DNA of 20,435 bases from positions 1-20,435 of the forward strand of contig CAMFLJ010000022.1 in the NCBI GenBank assembly GCA_945957335.1, given 5' to 3'. This stretch comes from an uncultured Actinomycetes bacterium (GTDB taxonomy: Bacteria; Actinomycetota; Acidimicrobiia; Acidimicrobiales; Acidimicrobilacustridaceae). Positions 1 to 6,994 of the stretch are shown piece by piece. The notes below the pieces were generated by a model. That model saw nothing but the letters and a program-made list of their open reading frames with translations, was not told where the DNA came from and did not search any database. The translations under genes and the position numbers were made by a program. The first letter of the stretch is position 1. Each line of letters starts with the position of its first letter.

Positions 1-774
1 CCGCTGGAGCTCGGCATAGCCCCGGATGGCGGCGAGGGGGGAGCGCAGCTCGTGCGACGCGTCGGCGACGAACCGGCGCAGGTTGTCCTCGCTCGCCTGG
101 CGGGCGTCGAACGCGGCGTTGAGCGCGGTGGCCACGCGCTCGACCTCGCGGCCCCCGCCGGTGGCCACGCGCCGGTCGGTGTCGCCGGAGGCGATGGCGT
201 CGGCGGTGGTGCCGATGTCGACGAGGGGACGGAGGCCGACGCCGACGAGCCAGGTGGCGGCGACGGTGGCGGCCGCGAGCAGCCCCAGGCCCACCCAGAT
301 CTCGAGGCGGCGGACGTGGGCGATCGTCTGGTCGACGTCGGTGGTGGGGGCGAGCACGACCACGACGTCGGCGGACCCGTCGACCGGCTCGGCGAGCACC
401 CGGTAGGGCTGGCCGTCGATGGTGGTGTCGCCGAGGTCGGTCCGCCCGGCGCGGGCCTCGTCGAGCGCGTCGGTGGGCAGGGCGTCGAGCACACCCCCGG
501 CCGAGGCCAGCGGGTGGACGCGGGAGTCGACCACGGTCCCGTCGGGGGCGATGCGGGCCGCCACGAGGTTCCCGAAGAAGGGGTCCTGGGCCTGCTCGGC
601 GCCGGACGCCGCAGTGAGCTGGGCGGCGGCGAAGGGCTCGGCGTCCTGGAGGTCGCTGTCCACCCGGTCGAGGAGGTACGACCGCAGGGCGGAGCTGGTG
701 ATCACGGCCGCGAGCAGCAGGCCGACGCCGGTGACCGCCAGCACCACGAGCACGAGCCGGGCCCGCAGCGTCAC
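1..774 (-). CDS. Sensor histidine kinase, C-terminal part missing (window edge)
   Basis: Membrane sensor kinase of a two-component system. It would autophosphorylate on histidine and pass the phosphate to the regulator encoded just upstream. The GTG start at 774 overlaps the regulator's TGA by four bases (GTGA), which suggests translational coupling. Visible in order: a first membrane helix at about residues 6-26, an extracytoplasmic segment to about 158, a second membrane helix at about 159-176 (IWVGLGLLAAATVAATWLVG), a HAMP-like linker, and a HisKA H-box ASHELRSPLAAIRGYAEL with the phospho-acceptor His at residue 241. The reading frame is open to base 1, so 258 codons are seen and the HATPase domain lies outside the window. 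The sensed signal cannot be told from the sequence. The architecture resembles mycobacterial TrcS/TcrY-type kinases, but I would not assign either name. Confidence 0.93.
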   Translation of the reverse strand, partial: MTLRARLVLVVLAVTGVGLLLAAVITSSALRSYLLDRVDSDLQDAEPFAAAQLTAASGAEQAQDPFFGNLVAARIAPDGTVVDSRVHPLASAGGVLDALPTDALDEARAGRTDLGDTTIDGQPYRVLAEPVDGSADVVVVLAPTTDVDQTIAHVRRLEIWVGLGLLAAATVAATWLVGVGLRPLVDIGTTADAIASGDTDRRVATGGGREVERVATALNAAFDARQASEDNLRRFVADASHELRSPLAAIRGYAELQR

Positions 775-1475
775 GGTGCCACCGGGCGCACCAGGTAGCC
801 GACGCCGCGCACCGTCGTGATGAGCGGCTCGCCCCGGGCGTCGAGCTTCTTGCGGATGTACGAGATGTAGGTCTCGACCACCGTCGAGTCCTCGGGCAGC
901 TCGTAGCCCCACACCTGCTCGAAGATCTGCTCCTTGGGCACCACCCGCCCGGCGTTGGCCATGAGGTGCCGCAGCACGTTGAACTCGGTGGCGGTGAGCT
1001 CGACCAGCGACCCGCCCCGGCGCACCTCGTGGGTGTCCTGGTCGAGGGTGAGGTCGCCGCACGTGAGCACGGCGGCGGTCCGCGCCGAGCCGCGTGTGCG
1101 GCGGGCGACGGCCTCGATGCGAGCGACGACCTCCTCGAGGCTGAACGGCTTGGTGATGTAGTCGTCGCCGCCGATGCGCAGGCCGGTGACCTTGTCGGCG
1201 ACGGCGTCGCGAGCGGTGAGGAACACGACCGGCGTCCCGATGCCGGCTTCACGGAGGCGGCGGCACACCTCGAACCCGTCGTAGTCCGGCATCATCACGT
1301 CGACGACGAGCACGTCGGGCCGCAGGTCCTGGGCCTTCACGATGGCCTCGTGGCCGCTCGCCGCCGTCTCCACCTCGAAGCCGACGAACCGCAGGCCGAT
1401 GCCGAGCAGGTCGGTGATCGACGGGTCGTCGTCGGCGACGAGGACCTTCAGACCGGGCTCGGTGTCGTGGCTCAC
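771..1475 (-). CDS. OmpR/PhoB-family response regulator
   Basis: DNA-binding response regulator of 234 residues, partner of the adjacent kinase. The receiver domain (about 9-125) shows the acidic cluster D15-D16-D17, the phospho-acceptor D59 in VVDVMMPD, T87 in FLTARD and K109 in YITKPF. The winged-helix trans_reg_C domain (about 140-230) carries LTATEFNVLRHLMANAGRVV and the recognition-helix region VETYISYIRKKLD. The GTG start at 1475 gives the usual family length with a short lead before LKVLVADDD. No Shine-Dalgarno sequence is visible. A TGGACT hexamer ends six bases before the GTG, so leaderless translation is possible but the -10 match is imperfect. All active-site residues are present, so it should be functional. 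Target genes are unknown. Confidence 0.95.
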   Translation of the reverse strand: MSHDTEPGLKVLVADDDPSITDLLGIGLRFVGFEVETAASGHEAIVKAQDLRPDVLVVDVMMPDYDGFEVCRRLREAGIGTPVVFLTARDAVADKVTGLRIGGDDYITKPFSLEEVVARIEAVARRTRGSARTAAVLTCGDLTLDQDTHEVRRGGSLVELTATEFNVLRHLMANAGRVVPKEQIFEQVWGYELPEDSTVVETYISYIRKKLDARGEPLITTVRGVGYLVRPVAP

Positions 1476-1522
1476 GACGACAGTCCACCCGTCGCGGGGC
1501 CCGGAGTGTCGTCGCCCCCCGC

Positions 1523-2038
1523 TCAGGCGGGCTCGAGCACGAAGATCCTGATCTCGCGGTCCTGCACGCGCTGGCGGTACTTGGCGTACCCGGCGTAGAC
1601 GTCGCGCGACGACGCCCACACCTCGGCGCGCTCGTCGTCGGTGGCGGGCCGGGCCACCACCTCGAGCGGCGTGCCCCGGTAGGCGACCGTGGCGTGGGGG
1701 TCGGCCTCGAGGTTGTGCACCCACGCCGGGGTGGAGGGGCCGCCGAAGTTGGTGCCGAGGAGGGCGAGGTCGTCGCCGACCGGAACCGAGATCAGCGGGG
1801 TCGTCCGGCGCTGCCCGCTGCGGCGGCCGGTGGTGGTCACCATCAGCACCGGCAGCCCGGCCAGCAGGTCGGGCGCCGAGCGCCGGCCGTGGGTGGCCCG
1901 GTCGAGCACCCGGTCGACCGGTGGGAGCACCCGGGCGAACATCCACGCCCCGGGCTTCGACGAGCCGAGGGCCTGCATGGAGCGCTGCAGCGCGTTGGCC
2001 CGGCGGTGCCGGTACCCGAGGTCGGTGGCGGTGCCCAT
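1523..2038 (-). CDS. Deazaflavin (F420)-dependent nitroreductase-family protein (Ddn-like)
   Basis: Protein of 171 residues of the DUF385/Ddn family, split beta-barrel proteins that in actinobacteria bind coenzyme F420 and reduce quinones, nitro compounds or other small molecules. Family hallmarks are the TTGRRSGQRRTTPLI segment (about residues 69-83), the TNFGG motif near 97-101, and PAWVHNLEADPHATV around 104-118. The ATG at 2038 is preceded by GAAGGAG four bases upstream, a good ribosome binding site. It lies 47 bases upstream of the response regulator on the same strand and could be co-transcribed, but nothing shows a functional link. Physiological substrate unknown. Family assignment is firm; cofactor use is inferred from the family. 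Confidence 0.9.
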   Translation of the reverse strand: MGTATDLGYRHRRANALQRSMQALGSSKPGAWMFARVLPPVDRVLDRATHGRRSAPDLLAGLPVLMVTTTGRRSGQRRTTPLISVPVGDDLALLGTNFGGPSTPAWVHNLEADPHATVAYRGTPLEVVARPATDDERAEVWASSRDVYAGYAKYRQRVQDREIRIFVLEPA

Positions 2039-2113
2039 GCAGCTCCTTCGGGGTCGTCGTCGGTGACGAGAGTCTGCCCCCGATGGCGCGGCGGGCCCCG
2101 GCCGCCGTCCTGG

Positions 2114-2545
2114 TCAGCTGCGGTCGAGGTCGAACTCGAGCACCTGGGTGAGGCGCACATTGTTGCCAGAAGGGTCGCGGAACGAGGTGTCGATGCCGTA
2201 GGGCTGTGGCGTCGGGGGATCGTTGAACACGACGCCACGGGCGGACAGGTCGTCGTAGGCGGCCTGGCAGTCGTCGGTCTCGAGGAACAACGTGCCGCCC
2301 GCGCCCATGGCGACGAGGTTGGCGAGCTGCTCGCTGGCGCCGGCCTCGAGCATCGGGGGGCCGGGGACCGGCATGAGCACCAGGCCGACCTCGGGCTGGC
2401 CCACGGGCCCGACCAGGAGCCAGCGGAAGCCCCACTCCGGCATGGTGACGTCCGAGCGGACCTCCCATCCCAACGTGCCCACGTAGAACCGGAGCGCCTC
2501 CTCCTGGTCGTGGACCCAGAACTGCGCGTTTGCGATCTTGATCAC
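2114..2545 (-). CDS. VOC-superfamily (glyoxalase/bleomycin-resistance-like) protein
   Basis: Small cytoplasmic protein of 143 residues with the paired beta-alpha-beta-beta-beta modules of the vicinal oxygen chelate fold. The first module begins KIANAQFWVHDQEEALRFY and the second ends in the typical RDPSGNNVRLTQ strand. The GTG start at 2545 follows AGGAGGAC at a good distance; longer in-frame reading would run into the upstream regulator. In metal-dependent members, the position after G-N-x-V is usually a ligand Glu (IEL/VEL). Here it is Arg, and the first-strand ligand position holds Gln. A classical metallo-glyoxalase is therefore doubtful, and a binding or resistance role is possible. It sits 28 bases after the AraC-type regulator on the same strand, a common regulator-target pair. 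Substrate unknown. Confidence 0.88.
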   Translation of the reverse strand: MIKIANAQFWVHDQEEALRFYVGTLGWEVRSDVTMPEWGFRWLLVGPVGQPEVGLVLMPVPGPPMLEAGASEQLANLVAMGAGGTLFLETDDCQAAYDDLSARGVVFNDPPTPQPYGIDTSFRDPSGNNVRLTQVLEFDLDRS

Positions 2546-2573
2546 GGTCGTCCTCCTGTCGTCCTCCCCGACG

Positions 2574-3002
2574 CTACGGAGACGGCTCCGGACGCGCTTC
2601 TCGAAACGTGCGGTTCTCCGGGCGCCCGTAGTCCCGCGCCACACAGTCGGGCACCCGCACCAGGCGGCGGGCAGGGGGGAACTGCTCCCGGTACGCCGTC
2701 GGGGTGATCCCGTGGACCCGTCGGAAGCTCGTGGTGAACGAGCCGAGGCTCGCCCACCCGACCGCCTCGGCGATCTCGGTCACGGGGCGGTCGGTGGTCC
2801 GGAGGAGGGCGGCGGCCCGCTCGAGGCGGCGGGTCAGGAGGTACCGGTGCGGCGGCTCGCCGAACGCGATGCGGAACTCGCGGCTGAAGTGGGCGGCCGA
2901 CAGCCCGGCGGCGCGGGCGAGGTCGGCGACGGTGAGCGGCTCCGCGTACCGGGCATCGGCCAGGTCCCGGGCGCGCAGCAGGTGACGGACGGGAGGCACC
3001 AC
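2574..3002 (-). CDS. Short AraC/XylS-family transcriptional regulator
   Basis: A regulator consisting almost only of the AraC DNA-binding domain, 142 residues from a GTG at 3002 (a second GTG follows at 2999). Two helix-turn-helix units are visible: LTVADLARAAGLSAAHFSREF, and VTEIAEAVGWASLGSFTTSF followed by the family signature FRRVHGITPTAYR. There is no N-terminal ligand-binding domain, so it may sense through another route or act constitutively. An in-frame ATG at 3074 would give 166 residues but would leave only six bases to the divergent gene, and the extra residues look like intergenic sequence, so the shorter form is preferred. It probably controls the VOC gene directly downstream and perhaps itself. 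Start uncertain; family certain. Confidence 0.86.
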   Translation of the reverse strand: MVPPVRHLLRARDLADARYAEPLTVADLARAAGLSAAHFSREFRIAFGEPPHRYLLTRRLERAAALLRTTDRPVTEIAEAVGWASLGSFTTSFRRVHGITPTAYREQFPPARRLVRVPDCVARDYGRPENRTFREARPEPSP

Positions 3003-3080
3003 CTGACGAGTGTCGCAGCAGCGCGGCGGCACCGCGCCCCGACCATGGGCGGCTGACGGTCGGCGGGCCATCATGTCGGC

Positions 3081-3842
3081 GTGACCTACTGCATCGCGAT
3101 GCGCCTCGACGACGGGCTGGTGTTCCTCTCCGACACCCGCACCAACGCCGGGGTCGACAACATCAGCACCTACCGCAAGCTCCACGTCTTCGCCCCGGCG
3201 CCCGACCGGCTCTTCGTGCTGCAGTCCGCGGGCAACCTGGCCACCACCCAGGAGGTGCTCGACCGCATCGCCCACGACCTCGCCGCGCCCGATCCCACCG
3301 GCCTGGCCACCGTCGAGCGGCTCTACGAGGCGGCGCTCTACGTCGGTCGCCTGAGCACCGAGGTGGCGGCCTCGCACAGCGCCGCCCTCTCCCAGGTGGG
3401 GGCCGACGGCACCGCCAGCTTCATCGTCGGCGGCCAGGTCGGCGACGAGGCCCCCGACATCTTCATGGTGTACCCGCAGGGCAACTACATCAGGGCCTCC
3501 GACGACCTGCCCTACCTCCAGATCGGCGAGACCAAGTACGGCAAGCTCATGCTCGACCTGGCCGTCTACGCCCGCTCCGACATCGACCAGGCGGTGAAGA
3601 TGGCGGTGTCGTCGATGATCTCGACCGCCCGGGCCAACCTGTCGGTCGGGCCGCCGTTCGACCTCGGCGTGTACCGCAACGGCAGCCACGCCCTCGACGA
3701 GGGCCGCCTGCACGCCGACTCGCCGGCGCTGGTCGAGCTGAGCCGGGCGTGGATCGAGCACCTGGTCGAAGGGGCCCACTCGCTGCCCGAGATCACCTTC
3801 GACGACCAGCACCGCGAAGGCGCCACCCCGCCCGGGCACTGA
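3081..3842 (+). CDS. Anbu-type (proteasome beta-like) N-terminal-nucleophile peptidase homologue
   Basis: Protein of 253 residues of the Anbu branch of the 20S proteasome/HslV superfamily, peptidases assembled from self-compartmentalising subunits. It starts GTG-ACC, giving M-T-Y-C-I-A. After Met removal Thr becomes the N-terminal nucleophile. Mature D17 (LSDTR) and K32 (TYRKLHVF) match the proteasome catalytic Asp and Lys, so the active site looks intact. SDTRTNAGVDNISTYRK is the characteristic Anbu block. There is no propeptide, as usual for this family. It lies only 12 bases upstream of the sigma factor and is probably co-transcribed with it. The partners commonly seen with Anbu elsewhere (ATP-grasp, alpha-E and transglutaminase-like proteins) are absent here. 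The substrate and the need for an unfoldase are unknown. Confidence 0.9.
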   Translation: MTYCIAMRLDDGLVFLSDTRTNAGVDNISTYRKLHVFAPAPDRLFVLQSAGNLATTQEVLDRIAHDLAAPDPTGLATVERLYEAALYVGRLSTEVAASHSAALSQVGADGTASFIVGGQVGDEAPDIFMVYPQGNYIRASDDLPYLQIGETKYGKLMLDLAVYARSDIDQAVKMAVSSMISTARANLSVGPPFDLGVYRNGSHALDEGRLHADSPALVELSRAWIEHLVEGAHSLPEITFDDQHREGATPPGH

Positions 3843-3854
3843 TAGAAACGACCG

Positions 3855-4499
3855 ATGGCAGATCAGGCAGCGTTCGCCGACCAGGCGATGGAGTTCATGC
3901 CGCAGCTCTACAGCGCGGCCCTCCGCATGACGCGCAACGCCTCCGATGCCGAGGACCTCGTGCAGGAGACCTACCTCAAGGCCTACCGGGGCTTCGGTGG
4001 GTTCCAGGAGGGCACCAACCTCAAGGCCTGGCTCTACCGGATCCTCACCAACACCTTCATCAACTCGTACCGCTCGAAGAAGCGCCGGCCCGACGAGACC
4101 GAGCTCGACGAGGTCGAGGACCTCTACCTCTACCGCCGCCTGGGCGGCCTCGAGGCCGTGCAGGTGGGCCGCAGCGCCGAGGACGAGCTCATGGACTGGT
4201 TCACCGACGCCGAGGTGAAGGACGCCGTCGAGCACCTCCCGGAGAACTTCCGGCTGGCCGTGCTGCTGGCCGACGTCGAGGGCTTCTCCTACAAGGAGAT
4301 CGCCGAGATCCTCGACATCCCGATCGGCACCGTGATGAGCCGGTTGCACCGGGGAAGAAAGGCGCTCCAGAAGGAGTTGTACGAGTACGCCTCCCAACGG
4401 GGGCTCACCGACCGGCCCTCCGGGCCGGACGGTGCAGGGGCCACCGAGCCCGTCGACCGCCAGCCGGCCCACACCGGCACGACCGCACACGACGACTGA
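3855..4499 (+). CDS. sigR: ECF sigma factor of the SigR/SigH (thiol-oxidative stress) type
   Basis: RNA polymerase sigma factor of 214 residues. Region 2 runs from about residue 14 to 75 (LYSAALRMTRNASDAEDLVQ, then KAWLYRILTNTFINSYRSKK). Region 4 is at about 121-175 (LPENFRLAVLLADVEGFSYK, then EIAEILDIPIGTVMSRLHRG). The sequence is of the SigR/SigH class that directs thiol-homeostasis and protein-quality-control genes after disulfide stress. The next gene encodes a matching zinc-binding anti-sigma factor three bases away, which fits. About 35 residues after region 4 form a low-complexity hydrophilic tail. Members of this class usually transcribe their own operon, but I found no clear GGAAT/GTT-type promoter just upstream. 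Symbol assigned by homology with the Streptomyces gene. Confidence 0.93.
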   Translation: MADQAAFADQAMEFMPQLYSAALRMTRNASDAEDLVQETYLKAYRGFGGFQEGTNLKAWLYRILTNTFINSYRSKKRRPDETELDEVEDLYLYRRLGGLEAVQVGRSAEDELMDWFTDAEVKDAVEHLPENFRLAVLLADVEGFSYKEIAEILDIPIGTVMSRLHRGRKALQKELYEYASQRGLTDRPSGPDGAGATEPVDRQPAHTGTTAHDD

Positions 4500-4502
4500 G
4501 CC

Positions 4503-4847
4503 ATGGCCGAGCACCACGACACCGAGTCCCACGACAGCGCCCACCAGCACGACCACGCCCACGGGAAGGTCGACTGCGAGGCGGCGCTGGCCGAGATCTA
4601 CACCTACCTCGACGGTGAGCTCACCGAGGAGAAGCGGGTGCTGATCGCCGGGCACCTCGAGGGCTGCAACCCGTGCATCGAGGCGTTCGACTTCGAGGCC
4701 GAGCTCCGGATGGTCGTCTCGACCAGGTGCCACAACGACGAGGTGCCCGAGTCGCTCCGGATCCGCATCGCCCAGAAGCTCACGCTGATGGCCCAGGGCG
4801 AGGCCCCCGACGGCGGCGATGAGGGAGCTCGCGCCGCGGGCGCCTAG
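4503..4847 (+). CDS. rsrA: Zinc-binding anti-sigma factor, RsrA/RshA type, with histidine-rich N-terminus
   Basis: Redox-sensing anti-sigma factor of 114 residues that would hold SigR inactive until its cysteines are oxidised. The ZAS motif is H51-x3-C55-x2-C58, with an additional upstream Cys at C25. These match the H37, C41, C44 and C11 of Streptomyces RsrA with a uniform offset of 14. The offset comes from an N-terminal extension in which seven of the first 20 residues are His (positions 4, 5, 10, 14, 16, 18 and 20), which could bind Zn, Ni or Cu. A further Cys, C77, follows in STRCHNDEV. Mycothiol-dependent reduction is expected from family knowledge, not shown here. The stop codon TAG at 4845-4847 doubles as part of a likely -10 element for the next gene. 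Confidence 0.93.
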   Translation: MAEHHDTESHDSAHQHDHAHGKVDCEAALAEIYTYLDGELTEEKRVLIAGHLEGCNPCIEAFDFEAELRMVVSTRCHNDEVPESLRIRIAQKLTLMAQGEAPDGGDEGARAAGA

Positions 4848-4850
4848 GAT
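4845..4850 (+). promoter_or_regulatory. Putative -10 element (TAGGAT) for a leaderless mRNA
   Basis: TAGGAT fits the actinobacterial TANNNT -10 pattern and ends eight bases before the ATG at 4859, the distance expected if transcription starts at the start codon. No Shine-Dalgarno sequence lies before that ATG. The hexamer overlaps the rsrA stop codon. No convincing -35 is seen. Confidence 0.5.
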
Positions 4851-4858
4851 CGACGGCC

Positions 4859-4996
4859 ATGGACATCGTCTTGGCTGCCAAGGTCTGGACCTTCTGGATC
4901 TCCGTCGCGCTGGTGGTCGCTTCCATCGGCCTCGTCGTCGCCGTGATCGTGGGGTACCTGTACAAGGTCGTGATGCCCCGCTACCCCAAGCGCTGA
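4859..4996 (+). CDS. 45-residue single-pass membrane microprotein, function unknown
   Basis: A short gene encoding 45 residues. It starts MDIVLAAKVWTFWISVALVV, then has a continuous hydrophobic segment to about residue 32, then a basic tail ending MPRYPKR. This reads as one transmembrane helix (about residues 10-33) with the positively charged end probably cytoplasmic. The reading frame uses only high-GC codons like its neighbours, fills the gap between rsrA and the next gene, and ends three bases before the following GTG, so it is likely translated with the DUF2342 gene. I recognise no family. A role as a membrane anchor or partner of the neighbouring metallopeptidase-like protein, or as a small stress-response protein, is only a guess from position. 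Confidence 0.7.
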   Translation: MDIVLAAKVWTFWISVALVVASIGLVVAVIVGYLYKVVMPRYPKR

Positions 4997-4999
4997 CCC

Positions 5000-6073
5000 G
5001 TGGCCGGGGCGGTCGACTGGTCCTTCGCCGAGTGGGTCGCGATCCGCGCCGCCGGCCGTGAGCCGTTCGCCCAGAGCTACCACTACGACTCGCTGCAGCC
5101 CGACTTCGACCGCCTGACGGCCATCGCCGAGGAGCTGGTCGAGGCCGAGACCGGCCTGCGCTCGCTGGCCGGCCCGGCCCGGGCGCGCGTCACCGACCGA
5201 GCCGGCTGGATCAGGGCCAACCTCTCGTCGTTCCAGCGCCTGCTGCGGCCCCTGCTCGAGAAGTTCGACGACCGCGTGTCGGGCAGCCTCGCCGCCCCGA
5301 TCACCACCCGCCTCGCCGGTGCCGAGCTGGGCATGGTGCTGGGCTGGATGTCGGGCCGGGTGCTCGGCCAGTACGACCTCCTCGTCATCGAGGAGGAGAA
5401 CCCGCTCGACCAGGACCTCGTCTACTACGTGGGCCCAAACGTGCTCGCCCTCGAGAAGCAGTTCGCCTTCCCGCCCGAGCAGTTCCGGCTGTGGCTGGCC
5501 CTCCACGAGGTCACGCACCGGGCCCAGTTCACCGGCGTGCCGTGGCTCCGCGAGCACTTCATCGGCCTCGTGCACGACACGCTCGGTGCGGTCGACCCCG
5601 ACCCGAAGCGGCTCATCGACGGCGTGAACCGCATGGCCGAGAGCATCCGCTCGGGCCAGAACCCGCTGGCCGACGGCGGCATCGTGAACCTGGTCGCCGG
5701 CCCCGAGCAGCGGGCGATCCTCGACCAGGTCAGCGGAATGATGAGCCTGCTCGAGGGCCACGGCGACGTCACCATGGACCGCGCCGGCAAGGGCCTGGTG
5801 CCCAGCGCCGCTCGCTTCTCGAAGGTGCTCAGCCAGCGGCGCGAGTCGGCCAAGGGCCTGTCGCGCCTCGTGCAGCAGCTGATCGGGCTCGAGGCCAAGC
5901 TCAGCCAGTACGCCCAGGGAGAGGCCTTCATCGCCGCCGTCGAGCGCTCGGGCGGGCAGACCCTGCTCAACCGGGCGTGGGAGCAGCCCGGCAACCTGCC
6001 GAGCGTCCTCGAGATCCGCGAGCCCCACCGCTGGATCGAGCGGATGGGCGCGGCGCTCCCCGCCGCGGGCTGA
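5000..6073 (+). CDS. DUF2342 zinc-metallopeptidase-like protein (F420-biosynthesis-associated family)
   Basis: Protein of 357 residues of the DUF2342 family, annotated in databases as coenzyme-F420-biosynthesis-associated or putative hydrolase. The key motif is LHEVTHRAQF, with H169, E170 and H173 forming an HExxH zinc site. Helical segments around it (residues 60-120 and 240-330) are typical of the family. The opening VDWSFAEWVAIRAAGREPF and the block FPPEQFRLWLALHE are also characteristic. No signal peptide is seen, so it is probably cytoplasmic. A homologue (Rv3626c, from memory) lies directly upstream of tilS-hpt in Mycobacterium tuberculosis, so the synteny is old. The GTG start at 5000 follows the membrane microprotein by three bases. 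True substrate and link to F420 remain unproven. Confidence 0.88.
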   Translation: MAGAVDWSFAEWVAIRAAGREPFAQSYHYDSLQPDFDRLTAIAEELVEAETGLRSLAGPARARVTDRAGWIRANLSSFQRLLRPLLEKFDDRVSGSLAAPITTRLAGAELGMVLGWMSGRVLGQYDLLVIEEENPLDQDLVYYVGPNVLALEKQFAFPPEQFRLWLALHEVTHRAQFTGVPWLREHFIGLVHDTLGAVDPDPKRLIDGVNRMAESIRSGQNPLADGGIVNLVAGPEQRAILDQVSGMMSLLEGHGDVTMDRAGKGLVPSAARFSKVLSQRRESAKGLSRLVQQLIGLEAKLSQYAQGEAFIAAVERSGGQTLLNRAWEQPGNLPSVLEIREPHRWIERMGAALPAAG

Positions 6074-6083
6074 GGCCGCCCCG

Positions 6084-6983
6084 GTGGTCGCGCTGGGCCC
6101 CGACGGGCTGCTCGACCGCTGCAGCTTCCCCGCCGCGGGCACGCCGCTGGTGTGCGGGGTGTCGGGTGGGGCCGACTCGCTGGCCCTGCTGGTGCTGGCC
6201 GTCGCCGCCGGGTGCGAGGTCACCGCGGTGCACGTCGACCACGGCCTGCGCGCCGGCTCGGCCGACGAGGCCGAGGTGGTCGGGGCCGCGGCCGAGCAGC
6301 TGGGCGCCGGATTCCGGGCGGTGAGCGTCGAGGTGGGCGCCGGCCCCAACCTCGAGGCCCGCGCCCGCGCGGCCCGCCACGCCGCCCTCGGCCCCGACGC
6401 GGCCCTCGGCCACACCGCCGACGACCTGGCCGAGACGGTGCTGGTCAACCTCCTGCGCGGCGCCGGGCTCGAGGGGCTGGCCGGCATCCGGCCCGGCCCC
6501 CGCCACCCGATCCTGGGCCTGCGCCGGGCCGAGACCGTCGCCCTGTGCTCCGAGGTGGGCCTCACCCCGCTGGCCGACCCCTCGAACCACGACCCGGCGT
6601 TCCTCCGCAACCGGGTGCGCCACGAGGTGCTGCCGCTGCTCGTCGAGGTGGCCGGCCGCGACCTCGTGCCCGTCCTCGACCGGCAGGCGGCACTGCTCGC
6701 CGAGGCCGCCGACCACCTGCGGGCCGAGGCCGACGCCCTCGACGTCACCGACGGCCCGGCCCTCACCGCCGCGCCCGCCGCGGTCGCCCGCGTGGCGGTG
6801 CGCGAGTGGCTGCGGGCCGACGACCCCGAGCGCCACCCGCCCGACGCCGCCACCGTCGAGAGGGTCCTCGACGTCGCCGCCGGGCGCAGCCTGGCCACCG
6901 ACGTGGGTCGCGGCCGTCGGGTCGAGCGCACCCGTGGGCGCCTCCGGCTGGTGCCCGCGGCCGGGCCCGGCGGCGTGCGGTAA
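6084..6983 (+). CDS. tilS: tRNA(Ile)-lysidine synthase
   Basis: PP-loop ATP pyrophosphatase of 299 residues that converts C34 of tRNA-Ile(CAU) to lysidine so that it reads AUA. The N-terminal ATP motif SGGADS is at residues 27-32. It is followed by AVHVDHGLRAGSADEA (family motif for the second strand), GHTADDLAETVLVNLLRGAG, and the substrate-side PLADPSNHDPAFLRNRVRHEVLPLL. The length is near that of other actinobacterial TilS. The larger C-terminal tRNA-binding extension of the E. coli enzyme is absent. The GTG start at 6084 lies ten bases after the previous stop. The TAA stop is part of a likely -10 element for hpt. AUA codons should be very rare in this GC-rich genome, but the gene is kept. 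Confidence 0.95.
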   Translation: MVALGPDGLLDRCSFPAAGTPLVCGVSGGADSLALLVLAVAAGCEVTAVHVDHGLRAGSADEAEVVGAAAEQLGAGFRAVSVEVGAGPNLEARARAARHAALGPDAALGHTADDLAETVLVNLLRGAGLEGLAGIRPGPRHPILGLRRAETVALCSEVGLTPLADPSNHDPAFLRNRVRHEVLPLLVEVAGRDLVPVLDRQAALLAEAADHLRAEADALDVTDGPALTAAPAAVARVAVREWLRADDPERHPPDAATVERVLDVAAGRSLATDVGRGRRVERTRGRLRLVPAAGPGGVR

Positions 6984-6986
6984 CTT
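6981..6986 (+). promoter_or_regulatory. Putative -10 element (TAACTT) for leaderless hpt mRNA
   Basis: TAACTT matches TANNNT and ends eight bases before the GTG of hpt at 6995. The interval cgccgatc has no Shine-Dalgarno sequence. The first three bases are the tilS stop codon. No good -35 at 17-18 bases. Confidence 0.55.
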
Positions 6987-6994
6987 CGCCGATC

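Noticed and set aside
52..798. Plus-strand open frame opposite the sensor kinase
   Set aside because: The minus-strand frame has two membrane helices and an H-box. The plus frame is Gly/Val/Asp repeats without a domain.
3003..4733. Upstream continuation of the minus-strand frame that ends with the AraC-type regulator
   Set aside because: Only the last 143 codons carry regulator motifs. The rest is antisense to Anbu, sigR and rsrA.
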